This document shows, piece after piece, positions 8,542 to 17,637 of a DNA stretch of 64,000 nt (positions are counted from its first letter, which is position 1; the number at the start of each line of letters is the position of its first letter). Source of the DNA: Pseudomonas californiensis (GTDB lineage Bacteria > Pseudomonadota > Gammaproteobacteria > Pseudomonadales > Pseudomonadaceae); NCBI RefSeq assembly GCF_021147775.1, contig NZ_JAGTPK010000011.1:62001-126000 (forward strand), given 5' to 3'. The notes under the pieces were generated by a model. That model worked only from the letters and a program-made list of their open reading frames with translations, was not told the DNA's origin and ran no database searches. The position numbers were made by a program, and so were the translations under genes.

Positions 8542-9690
8542 ATGCGGGAAACCTCGTCCAATGCTCGACCGACACTCGGTATCGGCCTGATCGGCACCGG
8601 CTTCATGGGGCGCGCACATGCCCTGGCCTTCAGCAACGCAAACGCTGCGCTGGAATTGCCCGCCCGCATTCGCCTCGCAGCACTGGCAGACGCAGACAGC
8701 GCACGCGCAGAGCAGTGTGCGATGGCATGGGGCTTTGACCGCAGTCACAGCGACTGGCAAACGCTGATTGCCGACCCTGACGTCGACATCGTTGCGATTA
8801 CTACCCCCAACCACCTGCACTTCCCCATGGCAATGGCCGCCATCGCCGCAGGCAAGGCGGTCTACTGCGAGAAGCCTCTGGCTGTAAGCCTGGCTCAGGC
8901 CGATGAAATGCGCCGCAGCGCAGAAGCCGCAGGCGTCGTCACCCAAGTGGGTTACAACTACCAGCACAACCCGATGATTGGCCTCGCCAAACACATGATT
9001 GCTGCCGGTGAGCTGGGCGAGATCGTCAGCTTTCAAGGCGAATTCAGCGAAGATTTCATGGGCGATGCGGGCTCACCCTGGTCGTGGCGCTGCGAGGCCG
9101 CCCATGCGGGAGGTGCCCTGGCAGATCTCGGCAGTCATTTGTTGGCCATGGCCCGCTACCTGCTCGGTGATATCGAAGCGGTCTGCGCCGACGCCAACAC
9201 AGTTCATCGCCAGCGACCGGCAAGCGTCGGCAACCCGGAACAGCGAAGCATCGCGGTGGATGATCAGACCCATGCCCTGCTCCGCTTTGCCAATGGTGCA
9301 CGCGGAACATTCAGCACCAGCTGGCTGAAGCACGGCTACAAGAACCACTTGAGCTTTGAAATAAGCGGCACCAAAGGCACGCTGGCGTTCGATCAGGAGC
9401 GCCTGAACGAATTGCGTGTCTACCGAAGCGGCGCGTCTGGGCGCGACGGCTTCCAGCGACTGCTGGCAGGTCCACATCTGCCGGGATATGCCGCATTCTG
9501 CCCGGCACCGGGTCATCAATTGGGTTACAACGAGCTCAAGGCGCTCGAAGTCCAGTCACTGATTCTGGCCGTGTGCGGCAGAGGTGGCAGCGGACCTGAT
9601 TTTCAGGAGGCCTGGCAGATCGAGCGTCTGGCCACTGCCATCCGCCAGGCTGCTGCGCAACAGCGCTGGATAAAGCTTGAGGACGTCTGA
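8542..9690 (+). CDS. Gfo/Idh/MocA family NAD(P)-dependent oxidoreductase
   Basis: 382 residues. The N-terminal Rossmann domain begins with GIGLIGTGFMGRAHA and continues to ITTPNHLHFPMAMAA and the family lysine motif YCEKPLAVS (EKP). The C-terminal alpha/beta domain has SWRCEAAHAGGALADLGSH, with the GG...D..H pattern typical of sugar or inositol dehydrogenases. A GGAG ribosome site precedes the ATG. It is a single-gene unit with its own upstream dyad. The substrate is probably a sugar or cyclitol but is not identifiable. Confidence 0.9.
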   Translation: MRETSSNARPTLGIGLIGTGFMGRAHALAFSNANAALELPARIRLAALADADSARAEQCAMAWGFDRSHSDWQTLIADPDVDIVAITTPNHLHFPMAMAAIAAGKAVYCEKPLAVSLAQADEMRRSAEAAGVVTQVGYNYQHNPMIGLAKHMIAAGELGEIVSFQGEFSEDFMGDAGSPWSWRCEAAHAGGALADLGSHLLAMARYLLGDIEAVCADANTVHRQRPASVGNPEQRSIAVDDQTHALLRFANGARGTFSTSWLKHGYKNHLSFEISGTKGTLAFDQERLNELRVYRSGASGRDGFQRLLAGPHLPGYAAFCPAPGHQLGYNELKALEVQSLILAVCGRGGSGPDFQEAWQIERLATAIRQAAAQQRWIKLEDV

Positions 9691-9783
9691 GCCGCTTCCT
9701 GCATGACCTGGGAAGGGAGTAGAATGCGCGGCGTTCGGACAGCCATTCTGCCCTCTGCCCTCTGCCATAAGCCTGATTTTTCC

Positions 9784-10563
9784 ATGCCTTTTGAACTCAG
9801 CGTCGATCTGACCACCCTCGCCATTCTTGCTGTCGTCGCATTTGTGGCGGGCTTCATCGACGCTATTGCGGGCGGTGGTGGGCTGTTGACGACTCCGGCC
9901 CTGATGACTGCCGGGCTGCCCCCGCATCTGGTGCTCGGCACCAACAAGCTCAGCTCGACCTTCGGCTCGGCGACCGCCAGCTTTACCTACTTTCGCCGCA
10001 AGCTGTTCGAACCACGACAGTGGGTACACGCAGCAGTAGGCACTGCAGTCGGCGCTGCCATCGGCGCAGTGATCGCCCACTACCTGCCCGCCGAATTCAT
10101 CAACCAGATGTTGCCGGTGATCGTCTTTGGCTGTGGGTTGTACCTGCTGTTTGGTGGCACGCCCAAGGCACCGCTGGACAGCGCAGCGCCCATCAAGAAG
10201 AAATGGCAGTTGCCCCAAGGCTTGAGTCTGGGCTTCTACGACGGCGTCGCAGGTCCGGGCACTGGCGCATTCTGGACGGTCAGCACAGTGCTGATTTACC
10301 CGGTAGATCTGGTGAAAGCCAGTGGCGTAGCGCGCAGCATGAATTTCGTCAGCAACGCGGTGGCGCTGTCGGTGTTCATGTTTTCCGGTCAGGTGGATTA
10401 CGTGATCGGGCTGTGCATGGGCCTGGCAGTGATGCTCGGCGCCTACTTCGGCGCGGGTACGGCCATCAAGGGCGGTGCCAAATTCATCCGCCCCGTGTTC
10501 ATTACCGTTGTCATGGGGCTAACGGTTCGACTGGCCTGGCAGCACTGGTTCGGGGGCGCCTGA
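9784..10563 (+). CDS. TauE/SafE (TSUP) family sulfite/organosulfonate exporter
   Basis: 259 residues from ATG 9784, with seven to eight hydrophobic segments and the duplicated family motif: [17 protein letters not shown] in the first half and [15 protein letters not shown] in the second. These are inner-membrane exporters for sulfite, sulfoacetate or related anions. Upstream in-frame ATGs at 9703 and 9724 exist. However, TAGAATGCGCGG around 9720 looks like a -10 promoter element, and the protein then starts just before the first membrane helix, so 9784 is preferred. The 3' end overlaps the convergent nudC by 45 bases. Confidence 0.88.
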   Translation: MPFELSVDLTTLAILAVVAFVAGFIDAIAGGGGLLTTPALMTAGLPPHLVLGTNKLSSTFGSATASFTYFRRKLFEPRQWVHAAVGTAVGAAIGAVIAHYLPAEFINQMLPVIVFGCGLYLLFGGTPKAPLDSAAPIKKKWQLPQGLSLGFYDGVAGPGTGAFWTVSTVLIYPVDLVKASGVARSMNFVSNAVALSVFMFSGQVDYVIGLCMGLAVMLGAYFGAGTAIKGGAKFIRPVFITVVMGLTVRLAWQHWFGGA

Positions 10564-11367
10564 TCGCTTGGCAAGATAGGCTTCGATCAGGTAGCGAGCG
10601 ATAGACCGGTTGGCCGGCAGCAGCGGCAGATCATCGATGCGGAACCACTGCGCGTCTTCGATTTCATCCGCCTGAGGCACGATTTCACCGCTTTCGTATT
10701 CCGCGTGGAAGCCAAGCATCATGGAGTGTGGGAACGGCCAGCACTGGCTGCCCATGTACTGAAGGTTCTTGATGCGAACCTGAACCTCCTCCATGACTTC
10801 GCGATGCACGCAGTCTTCCGCAGACTCCCCTGGTTCGACGAACCCTGCAAGCGTGCTGTAGACGCCGGGAACAAAGCGTGGAGAGCGCGCCAGCAAAACC
10901 TCGTCTGCGCGAGTGATCAGCACGATCATGCTGGGTGAAATGCGTGGGTAGAAACGCAGGTTGTCATGTTCACAGTACATCGCCCTCTCGCCAGGGACCT
11001 GCACAGTAGGTCGCCCGCATGCCCCGCAGAAGCGATGCTCTCTGGCCCAGGTAGCGATCTGCGCGGCGTAGCCCAGCTTCTGGAACACCGCAAAATCGCC
11101 TTCCAGCATGAACTGGCGCAAGCCCTGCCATGAACAGCCTTCAACCGGCACAGAGCGCTCCAGCACCAGCAGATACACTGGCTCGCCATCAAAATACCCG
11201 ATGCCATGTTCGCTTTGCACCGGCAGATCCAGCCCCTTGAGCCATGCTCTGGGGAACATTGCCCCCTGGCTGTCCAGCAGAAATCCCTGATCTCCCTGGA
11301 CCACAGCCCATCCACCACTGGCTTCGATGTCCAGAACGGCAGTTGTCCAACGCACCGCCTGCGTCAT
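10519..11367 (-). CDS. nudC: NADH pyrophosphatase (NAD-capped RNA hydrolase)
   Basis: 282 residues. An N-terminal NUDIX-like domain is followed by a zinc ribbon ([22 protein letters not shown]) and the catalytic NUDIX domain [20 protein letters not shown]. The segment [11 protein letters not shown] is close to the SQPWPFPxS signature that marks NADH-specific members. The enzyme splits NAD(H) and can remove NAD caps from RNA. Two deviations are visible: the fourth zinc cysteine is Asp, and the NUDIX box ends EEVQV rather than EExGU. The gene overlaps the convergent exporter gene by 45 bases. Confidence 0.93.
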   Translation of the reverse strand: MTQAVRWTTAVLDIEASGGWAVVQGDQGFLLDSQGAMFPRAWLKGLDLPVQSEHGIGYFDGEPVYLLVLERSVPVEGCSWQGLRQFMLEGDFAVFQKLGYAAQIATWAREHRFCGACGRPTVQVPGERAMYCEHDNLRFYPRISPSMIVLITRADEVLLARSPRFVPGVYSTLAGFVEPGESAEDCVHREVMEEVQVRIKNLQYMGSQCWPFPHSMMLGFHAEYESGEIVPQADEIEDAQWFRIDDLPLLPANRSIARYLIEAYLAKRSGAPEPVLPGQSNR

Positions 11368-11405
11368 GGCATGACTCCTTTGCTTGGCCTCAAGCTTTCA
11401 GTGCA

Positions 11406-12218
11406 TCAATTGTCGAATACCGGCGTCTGTCTGCTCATCTGCGCAACCATCGCCAGCTTCAGGTCCGCTGATTGCAGCATGGCCGCGTTCCAGATAGCAA
11501 CGTGTTCAAGTCCATCCTCGACCCGATGGTCACGCATGTAACCAATCATCTGCTTGGTGCCTTCAATGGCAATCGGGGACTTACTCGCTATTTGACGCGC
11601 CACGGCGAAAACACCTTCAAGCAGACTCGCATGGTCGCTGAAAATGCCATTGACCAGACCCATTCGCTGCGCTTCGTCAGCCTCGACTGTCCGTCCGGTG
11701 TAGGCGAGCTCGCGCATGACCCCGTCGGGGATGATGCGCGGCAGACGTTGCAGAGTTCCCACATCAGCCGCCATGCCCATGTCGATCTCGCGGATCGCAA
11801 ACTGCGCGTTGCTGGCCGCATAACGCATGTCGCAGGCTGAGACCAGATCAATCGCACCGCCCAGACAATAGCCTTGAATCGCCGCCAGGACTGGCTTGCG
11901 GCACTTGTCCACGGCAGTAAACGAAGCCTGCATACCTTGAATCTTGTGCTTGAGCATTCTGGCGTTACGCCCCACGTCCTTGCCCATCTGATTGGCAACG
12001 CCGGCCAGCATTGCCAGATCAATACCCGATGAGAAATGCTTGCCTGCGCCGCTGAGTACTACCACCCGTACTTCATCATTACCTTCGACCCACTGGAAGA
12101 CCTCGATAATCTCGGTCCAGAAAGCCTCGTTCATTGCATTGAGCTTGTCGGGCCGATTGATCTGCACATGGGCAACGTTGTCGGCCAGTTCAACAATAAA
12201 CGTCTGGTAATCGGGCAC
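11406..12218 (-). CDS. crotonase family, delta(3,5)-delta(2,4)-dienoyl-CoA isomerase-like
   Basis: 270 residues of the enoyl-CoA hydratase/isomerase fold. The oxyanion-hole segments are HFSSGIDLAML and IQGYCLGGAIDLVSACD. The stretch EIDMGMAADVGTLQRLPR carries the acidic residues typical of dienoyl-CoA isomerase (ECH1 type) rather than the Glu pair of hydratases. That predicts isomerisation of 3,5-dienoyl-CoA intermediates when unsaturated fatty acids are degraded. It is divergent from the KaiC-like gene across a 216-base gap. It probably stands alone, although nudC is only 38 bases downstream on the same strand. Confidence 0.87.
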   Translation of the reverse strand: MPDYQTFIVELADNVAHVQINRPDKLNAMNEAFWTEIIEVFQWVEGNDEVRVVVLSGAGKHFSSGIDLAMLAGVANQMGKDVGRNARMLKHKIQGMQASFTAVDKCRKPVLAAIQGYCLGGAIDLVSACDMRYAASNAQFAIREIDMGMAADVGTLQRLPRIIPDGVMRELAYTGRTVEADEAQRMGLVNGIFSDHASLLEGVFAVARQIASKSPIAIEGTKQMIGYMRDHRVEDGLEHVAIWNAAMLQSADLKLAMVAQMSRQTPVFDN

Positions 12219-12306
12219 GGTCTGTTCCTCGTCGAGCTTTTTATTGATCTCCAGACTATAACAAGCTCTTGGCTGTGCCCGTAAGGAGACTGATGTGACA
12301 TTCGCC

Positions 12307-12343
12307 GGACCTCACGTCATCCGTTCGGATGTATTGAAGGTCC
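12307..12343. promoter_or_regulatory. nested inverted repeat upstream of the KaiC-like gene
   Basis: GGACCT and CATCC are mirrored around a GTTC loop by GGATG and AGGTCC (GGACCT-N5-CATCC-N4-GGATG-N6-AGGTCC). It sits about 90 bases before the TTG start of the KaiC-like gene and as far from the divergent crotonase start. It could be an operator or an RNA stem. The evidence is symmetry and position only. Confidence 0.35.
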
Positions 12344-12434
12344 ATGTTGTTACAAATAGTATGAACCGCGAGAGTGAGCCGAGGTCCAGTATTGGGTGGC
12401 TTCCTTACCTCATAAGGTCATTAGAGGGCGATAA

Positions 12435-13919
12435 TTGAATACGTCAAAAGCGGCAACCGGCATTGAAGGACTGGACGACATACTCTCCGGTGGTTTTTCA
12501 CGCAGTCACGTTTTCCTTTTGGAAGGCGAGCCCGGAACCGGCAAGACAACCGTTGCGCTGCAGTTTTTATTGGCAGGCGCAAAAGCGGGTGAAGTTTCTT
12601 TATATATAACGCTGTCCGAAACCGAGCGGGAATTACGCGATGGTGCGCGCTCCCATGGCTGGGAACTCGATGAACATATCCAGATATTCGAGCTGACCCC
12701 GCCGGAAAGTTTTCTGGACGGCGATCACCACCAGAGCCTGCTGTATTCGGCCGATCTGGAACTGGGCGAAGCAACACGGCAGATATTTGAAGTAGTCGAG
12801 CGGGTCAAGCCATCACGCGTGGTCATCGACAGTTTGTCGGAAATCCGCCTGCTGGCGCAGAGCTCGCTGCGCTATCGTCGACAGATCCTGTCGATCAAGC
12901 ACTATTTTGCGCGTTACGACGCGACCGTTGTGCTACTTGATGACCTGACGACCGAATCCCTCGACAAGACAGTCCATAGCGTGGCTCACGGCGTCATTCG
13001 GCTGGAGGAACTCACACCGGATTACGGCGCAGAGCGTCGCCGCCTGAAAATCGTCAAGTTTCGCGGGCAGAAATATCGCGGTGGTTTTCATGATTTCACC
13101 ATCGCTGCGGATGGCATTCATGTCTTCCCGCGTCTGGTGGCAGCGGAGCACCGTTCGAACTACACGCGCACGCAGTTCAGCAGCGGCATTCAGGCGCTGG
13201 ATGACTTGCTGGGTGGCGGGATCGAGACCGGTTCCAGCACACTGATTCTCGGCCCGGCAGGTACCGGTAAATCGCTGATCAGTCTGGTCTTCGCTGCTCA
13301 GGCGGTGGCACGAGGCGAGCGCGTCGGGCTGTTCATTTTCGACGAGGAACTTGGCCTGCTGTTCGAGCGGATGCGCAAGATCGGCATCGACCTGCGCGAA
13401 CTGCAGAAGACCGGTAATCTCATCATCGAGCAAATCGATGCCGCTGAAATGTCGCCGGGTGAGTTTTCTCACCGCGTGCGCCGTGCCGTCGATAAAAAGC
13501 AGATCAAGACCGTGGTCATCGACAGCATCAATGGCTACCAGGCATCCATGCCGGAAGAAAGCGCGCTCGTATTGCACATGCACGAGCTGCTGCTGTACCT
13601 CAACCGGCAGGGTGCCTCCACGTTCATGACTGTCGCTCAGCACGGACTGGTTGGCGATATGCGCTCGCCGGTCGACATTACCTATTTGGCGGACAGTGTG
13701 ATTCTCTTGCGTTATTTCGAAGCGCTTGGCCAGGTACGCCGAGCCATCTCCATCATCAAGAAGCGTACCGGCAGCCACGAGTCAACCATCCGCGAATACC
13801 GGATTGGCTCTGGCGGCCTGAAAATCGGCGCACCGCTTGAAGCGTTCCAGGGCGTGTTGCGCGGCGTTCCTACCTACTTGGGTGAAAGCAAACCACTGAT
13901 GACGGACGATGACTCGTGA
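12435..13919 (+). CDS. KaiC-like double-domain RecA-family ATPase
   Basis: 494 residues with two KaiC/RecA domains in tandem, as in circadian KaiC. The Walker A motifs are GEPGTGKTT (31-39) and GPAGTGKS (273-280). Catalytic carboxylates are E304-E305 in the second domain but S61-E62 in the first, where KaiC has Glu-Glu. At the KaiC autophosphorylation pair (Ser431/Thr432 in cyanobacteria) this protein reads Thr416-Tyr417. The C-terminus keeps KaiC-like blocks such as STIREYRIG and FQGVLRGVPT. The start is TTG with GAGGG upstream. The downstream kinase gene overlaps its stop by 4 bases. No kaiA or kaiB is present. It is likely an ATP-driven switch in a signalling complex, not a clock. Confidence 0.88.
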   Translation: MNTSKAATGIEGLDDILSGGFSRSHVFLLEGEPGTGKTTVALQFLLAGAKAGEVSLYITLSETERELRDGARSHGWELDEHIQIFELTPPESFLDGDHHQSLLYSADLELGEATRQIFEVVERVKPSRVVIDSLSEIRLLAQSSLRYRRQILSIKHYFARYDATVVLLDDLTTESLDKTVHSVAHGVIRLEELTPDYGAERRRLKIVKFRGQKYRGGFHDFTIAADGIHVFPRLVAAEHRSNYTRTQFSSGIQALDDLLGGGIETGSSTLILGPAGTGKSLISLVFAAQAVARGERVGLFIFDEELGLLFERMRKIGIDLRELQKTGNLIIEQIDAAEMSPGEFSHRVRRAVDKKQIKTVVIDSINGYQASMPEESALVLHMHELLLYLNRQGASTFMTVAQHGLVGDMRSPVDITYLADSVILLRYFEALGQVRRAISIIKKRTGSHESTIREYRIGSGGLKIGAPLEAFQGVLRGVPTYLGESKPLMTDDDS

Positions 13920-15946
13920 TAACGCCTGGGCAACAGTCAGAACGCGCAGTCATCCTGGCACCCAGGGGTCGTGACAGCCAGATCGCGGTGATGATCCTCA
14001 AGGAGGCCGGTTATCCGGCCACCGTTGCTTCCAATCTTGACGAGCTGGTCCGCGAAATCAGTACCGGCGCCGGGCTGGCGATCATTGCCGATGAGGCGTT
14101 GCGCAGTCATGACATCAGCCCGCTGGTTGATTTGCTGAGCAGCCAGCCAGCCTGGTCAGACCTGCCCATCGTGCTGCTGACTCACCATGGCGGCCCGGAT
14201 CAGAACCCTTCAGCGCGTATGGGCAGCGTGCTGGGTAATGTGACCTTTCTGGAGCGGCCTTTCCATCCCGTCACGCTGGTCAGTCTGGTCACCACGGCAG
14301 TTCGCGGCCGACGACGTCAATACGAAGCCAGGGCACGGATGGAAGACCTGCTTGAAGGCGAACGGCGGTTGCAGAACGCACTGAAAGCAGGACGCCTGGG
14401 GTCTTGGCAGCTTGAAGCCGAACGACTCCATCTGACCTGCTCAGCCATCACCAAAGCGCATTATGGACGTGATGACCGTGAGTCCTTTGGCTACGACGAC
14501 TGGCTGTCAGTCGTGTATTTCGAGGACCAGCCTCGCATGCAGTCCGCCCTCCAGCGCAGCCTGGACACCGGGGTCGATTTCATCATCGAATACCGCAACA
14601 TCTGGCCGGACGGCTCACTCAACTGGGTTGACGTACGCGCCAGAGCAATTCGCAACAAAACGGGTCTGGTCACGGCCCTGGCTGGAGTAACCTCGGACAT
14701 TACCGAGCGCAAGCAGGCCGAATCACAGCTACGACGCCTGAACGAGACACTTGAACAACAGGTGGAAGAACGTACTTCACAGTTGCGGCACAACGAAGAA
14801 GTCCTGCGGCAGTCGCAGAAAATGGAAGCCGTCGGTCAATTGACTGGCGGTATCGCTCACGACTTCAACAATATGCTGACCGGAATTATCGGCAGCCTTG
14901 AATTGATCAGGCGGCGACTGGCCCGCGGTCGCACGGAAGACATCGACAATCTGATCGACCTGGGCGTGACGTCGGCCAACCGCGCCGCCGCCCTCACCCA
15001 TCGTCTGCTGGCCTTTTCGCGGCGTCAGTCGCTGGACTCCAAGCCTGTCGAGATGAACCATCTCGTCACCGCCATGGGTGAACTGATCAAACGCAGCGTC
15101 AACGAAAGCACAGTGCTGGAGATGCGCCTTGCCGATGATCTGTGGACCGCCGAGGCAGACCCCAATCAACTGGAAAATGCGCTGCTCAATCTGGTGCTGA
15201 ATGCCAGAGACGCCATGCCGGACGGTGGGCTGCTTGTGGTCGAGACATCCAACCAGCAACTCGACCGATCATTTACCAATACTTACGAAAACCTGCTGCC
15301 AGGTGACTATGTGGTCTTGAGCGTGAGCGACAACGGCTGTGGCATGCCGGAAACAGTCATCAGTCGCGCTTTCGACCCGTTCTTCACCACCAAACCCATT
15401 GGCCAGGGTACCGGGCTCGGGCTGTCGATGATTTACGGGTTCAGCAAGCAATCTCACGGTCACGTGTCGATCAAAAGCGAAGTGGGACGCGGCACCACCG
15501 TGCAACTGTTCTTGCCGCGCTTCCAGGGTGCCAAGGAAGAAGATGAGCAGAATTTCCAGAGCAATGCGGTATACGCGAAGGAAGGCGAAACTGTATTGAT
15601 CGTAGAAGACGATCCGGCCGTCAGAGCGCTGGTCAGTGAAGTGCTCAGCGAACTGGGCTATGCCTATATCGAAGCCGGCGACTCCGTGGGTGCGGTGCCA
15701 GTACTGGAATCCGGGCAACGCATTGACCTGCTGATCAGTGACGTGGGCCTGCCCGGCATGAACGGTCGCCAGTTGGCAGAAATTGCCAGGCAGTTACGCC
15801 CGGAGCTGAAAGTCCTGTTCATCACCGGCTACGCGGAGCACGCAGCAGTACGAGCGGGTTTTCTGGACACCGGCATGCAAATGATCACCAAGCCTTTTGC
15901 TTTTGATCATCTGACGTCAAAGGTTCGGGAAATGATCGAAGCCTGA
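13916..15946 (+). CDS. hybrid histidine kinase (pseudo-receiver, PAS, HisKA, HATPase, receiver)
   Basis: 676 residues, no membrane segment. Order: a degenerate receiver-like domain (about 10-125, with LERPF where an active receiver has a conserved Lys-Pro), a PAS/PAC domain (about 150-262), a coiled coil, the kinase dimerisation domain with H315 in GGIAHDFNNML, the ATPase domain (NLVLNARDAMP, GQGTGLGLS) and a C-terminal receiver with D609 in SDVGLPGMNG. The GTG start overlaps the stop of the KaiC-like gene as GTGA, so both are made together. This implies the ATPase and the kinase work as a pair, with the pseudo-receiver a candidate docking site. Phosphate likely passes from H315 to D609 or to one of the single-domain receivers nearby. 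Confidence 0.92.
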   Translation: MITPGQQSERAVILAPRGRDSQIAVMILKEAGYPATVASNLDELVREISTGAGLAIIADEALRSHDISPLVDLLSSQPAWSDLPIVLLTHHGGPDQNPSARMGSVLGNVTFLERPFHPVTLVSLVTTAVRGRRRQYEARARMEDLLEGERRLQNALKAGRLGSWQLEAERLHLTCSAITKAHYGRDDRESFGYDDWLSVVYFEDQPRMQSALQRSLDTGVDFIIEYRNIWPDGSLNWVDVRARAIRNKTGLVTALAGVTSDITERKQAESQLRRLNETLEQQVEERTSQLRHNEEVLRQSQKMEAVGQLTGGIAHDFNNMLTGIIGSLELIRRRLARGRTEDIDNLIDLGVTSANRAAALTHRLLAFSRRQSLDSKPVEMNHLVTAMGELIKRSVNESTVLEMRLADDLWTAEADPNQLENALLNLVLNARDAMPDGGLLVVETSNQQLDRSFTNTYENLLPGDYVVLSVSDNGCGMPETVISRAFDPFFTTKPIGQGTGLGLSMIYGFSKQSHGHVSIKSEVGRGTTVQLFLPRFQGAKEEDEQNFQSNAVYAKEGETVLIVEDDPAVRALVSEVLSELGYAYIEAGDSVGAVPVLESGQRIDLLISDVGLPGMNGRQLAEIARQLRPELKVLFITGYAEHAAVRAGFLDTGMQMITKPFAFDHLTSKVREMIEA

Positions 15947-15978
15947 ACCGTAGTCCGGCTTCGCCGTCGCGCTGCCGG

Positions 15979-16356
15979 TCAGGCCAGCAGGTCCTGGATC
16001 TGCGATTGCAGGGTTTCCATCGTAAAAGGCTTGGCCAGAATGGGCGCCCTGGAAGCAATAGGACTGCCGGAATCGACGATTTCCGCAGGATAGCCACTGA
16101 TGAAAATCACCTTGAGCTCGGGACGCAGTTTGACTGCAGGCTCAGCGATCTGCACGCCTGAGATACCACCTGGGAGACGGTAGTCGGTGATCATCAGGTC
16201 AAGGTGCGGCTTGGTCGCGAGAATCTCGAACGCTTGCTCGCCATTCTCTGCCTGCAGGACACGATAGCCCTCACCCGACAGATAATCGGCCAGCAACATC
16301 AGGATCAGGGGTTCGTCTTCCACGATAAGTACGACGTTTTCTGCATCAGCGCTCAT
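15979..16356 (-). CDS. single-domain response regulator
   Basis: 125 residues: a stand-alone receiver with the acidic pair in VEDEP, phosphoacceptor D58 in ITDYRLPGG, and the Lys of LAKPF near the end. There is no output domain, so it acts as a phosphate shuttle or an allosteric partner. It is the last gene of the leftward signalling operon, 99 bases after the receiver-kinase, and is convergent with the KaiC-associated kinase (32 bases apart). Confidence 0.92.
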   Translation of the reverse strand: MSADAENVVLIVEDEPLILMLLADYLSGEGYRVLQAENGEQAFEILATKPHLDLMITDYRLPGGISGVQIAEPAVKLRPELKVIFISGYPAEIVDSGSPIASRAPILAKPFTMETLQSQIQDLLA

Positions 16357-16455
16357 TGAACTGCCTATGATCTGGAAATAGCTGCCATTACGACCACGGC
16401 CTGCATCGTAGGTTGCGCCAAAGTGCGATAAATCCCTGTCGCCAGTGACTTTATT

Positions 16456-17637
16456 TTACAGCGGCAGACAAACGCGGAAGGTCGACCCCTTGCCTTCCTC
16501 GCTTTCCACTTCAATCCGGCCGCCATGGGCCATCACGATCTGCTCGGAAATGAACAGCCCCAGGCCCAGTCCGGCAACCGCATGATTGGCCGTTACGCGC
16601 TCGAACTGTTGAAAAATACGCTTCTGGTTTTCAGGTGTGATCCCGATTCCCTGATCCCTGACCTTAACATAAGCATGGCCAGCCTCGCAATACACGCGGA
16701 CCTCGATCGGCTTGCGTGCGCCATAGCGCAAGGCATTGGTCAGCAGGTTCGCAACCACCTGCTCGATGCGGAACTCGTCCCATACGCCTATCACAGGCTC
16801 CTGCGCAACGAGCGTGATGCTGGAGTGCGCCGCCGCGATCTGCGCTGCGAAGTTTTCCAGCAACTGGCTGACCAGTTCGCTCAGATCAAAAGGGTTGGGG
16901 CGTATGGACAGCTTGCCGGTACGAATGCGTGACACATCCAGCATGTCTTCGATCAGCCTGATCAGGCTCTGGATCTGACGCTCGTCACGGTCGACCATGG
17001 CGCGCAGCTTGTCGAGTGTGAACGCGGCAGAGTTGTCCTTGGCCAAGTGCAGCTTGCGCAGTTGAGTTTCAAGGATCAGGCCGTTGAGCGGCGTACGCAC
17101 TTCGTGAGAGACGATAGACATGAAGTCGTCACGCATGCGTATGGCATGCTCAAGCTCGCCCTGAGTGACTTGCAGGCGCTTGAGCAGGATCTCTTGCTCA
17201 TGGCGACTCTGTTCGAGCGCTTCGACCTGCAGCTTCATGGCCTTGCGCTGACGATAGAGGTCCACGAAAACATTGACCTTGCTCTTGACCGCATGAATGT
17301 CCAGCGGCTTGTGCAGGAAGTCGACTGCTCCGCTCTCATACCCTTTGAACGCGTAGTTGAGTTCACGGCCCGCGGCGCTGACAAAAACGATGGGGATACT
17401 TTTGGTCTTTTCGGTGCTGCGCATCAGCTCGGCGAGCTCGAAGCCGTTCATGCCTGGCATCTGCACGTCGAGAATGGCCAGCGCAAATTCGTGCTGCAAC
17501 AAGAGCGACAACGCCTCATCTGCCGAGAGCGCCTTGAATACAAGACGATCTTCGCGCTTGATCAAGGCCTCGAGCGCCAGCAGGTTTTCAGGCAAATCGT
17601 CGACGATCAACAGCTTGGCCTGGATGTCATTTAGCAT
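16456..17637 (-). CDS. receiver-histidine kinase (REC-HisKA-HATPase)
   Basis: 393 residues, soluble. The N-terminal receiver has D57 in ILDVQMPGMNG and Lys in HKPLD. After a coiled coil comes the kinase core with H178 in SIVSHEVRTPLN and the ATPase N and G boxes (VVANLLTNALRYG, GLGLGLF). In this architecture an upstream kinase can phosphorylate the receiver and so gate the kinase core. The start overlaps the CheB gene by 7 bases, which places it in the operon with CheR, CheB and the large CHASE3 kinase. Confidence 0.92.
   Translation of the reverse strand: MLNDIQAKLLIVDDLPENLLALEALIKREDRLVFKALSADEALSLLLQHEFALAILDVQMPGMNGFELAELMRSTEKTKSIPIVFVSAAGRELNYAFKGYESGAVDFLHKPLDIHAVKSKVNVFVDLYRQRKAMKLQVEALEQSRHEQEILLKRLQVTQGELEHAIRMRDDFMSIVSHEVRTPLNGLILETQLRKLHLAKDNSAAFTLDKLRAMVDRDERQIQSLIRLIEDMLDVSRIRTGKLSIRPNPFDLSELVSQLLENFAAQIAAAHSSITLVAQEPVIGVWDEFRIEQVVANLLTNALRYGARKPIEVRVYCEAGHAYVKVRDQGIGITPENQKRIFQQFERVTANHAVAGLGLGLFISEQIVMAHGGRIEVESEEGKGSTFRVCLPL

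Noticed and set aside
12300-16000. complete circadian kaiABC system
   Set aside because: Only a kaiC-like gene is present; no kaiA or kaiB is seen, and the phosphosite residues differ.
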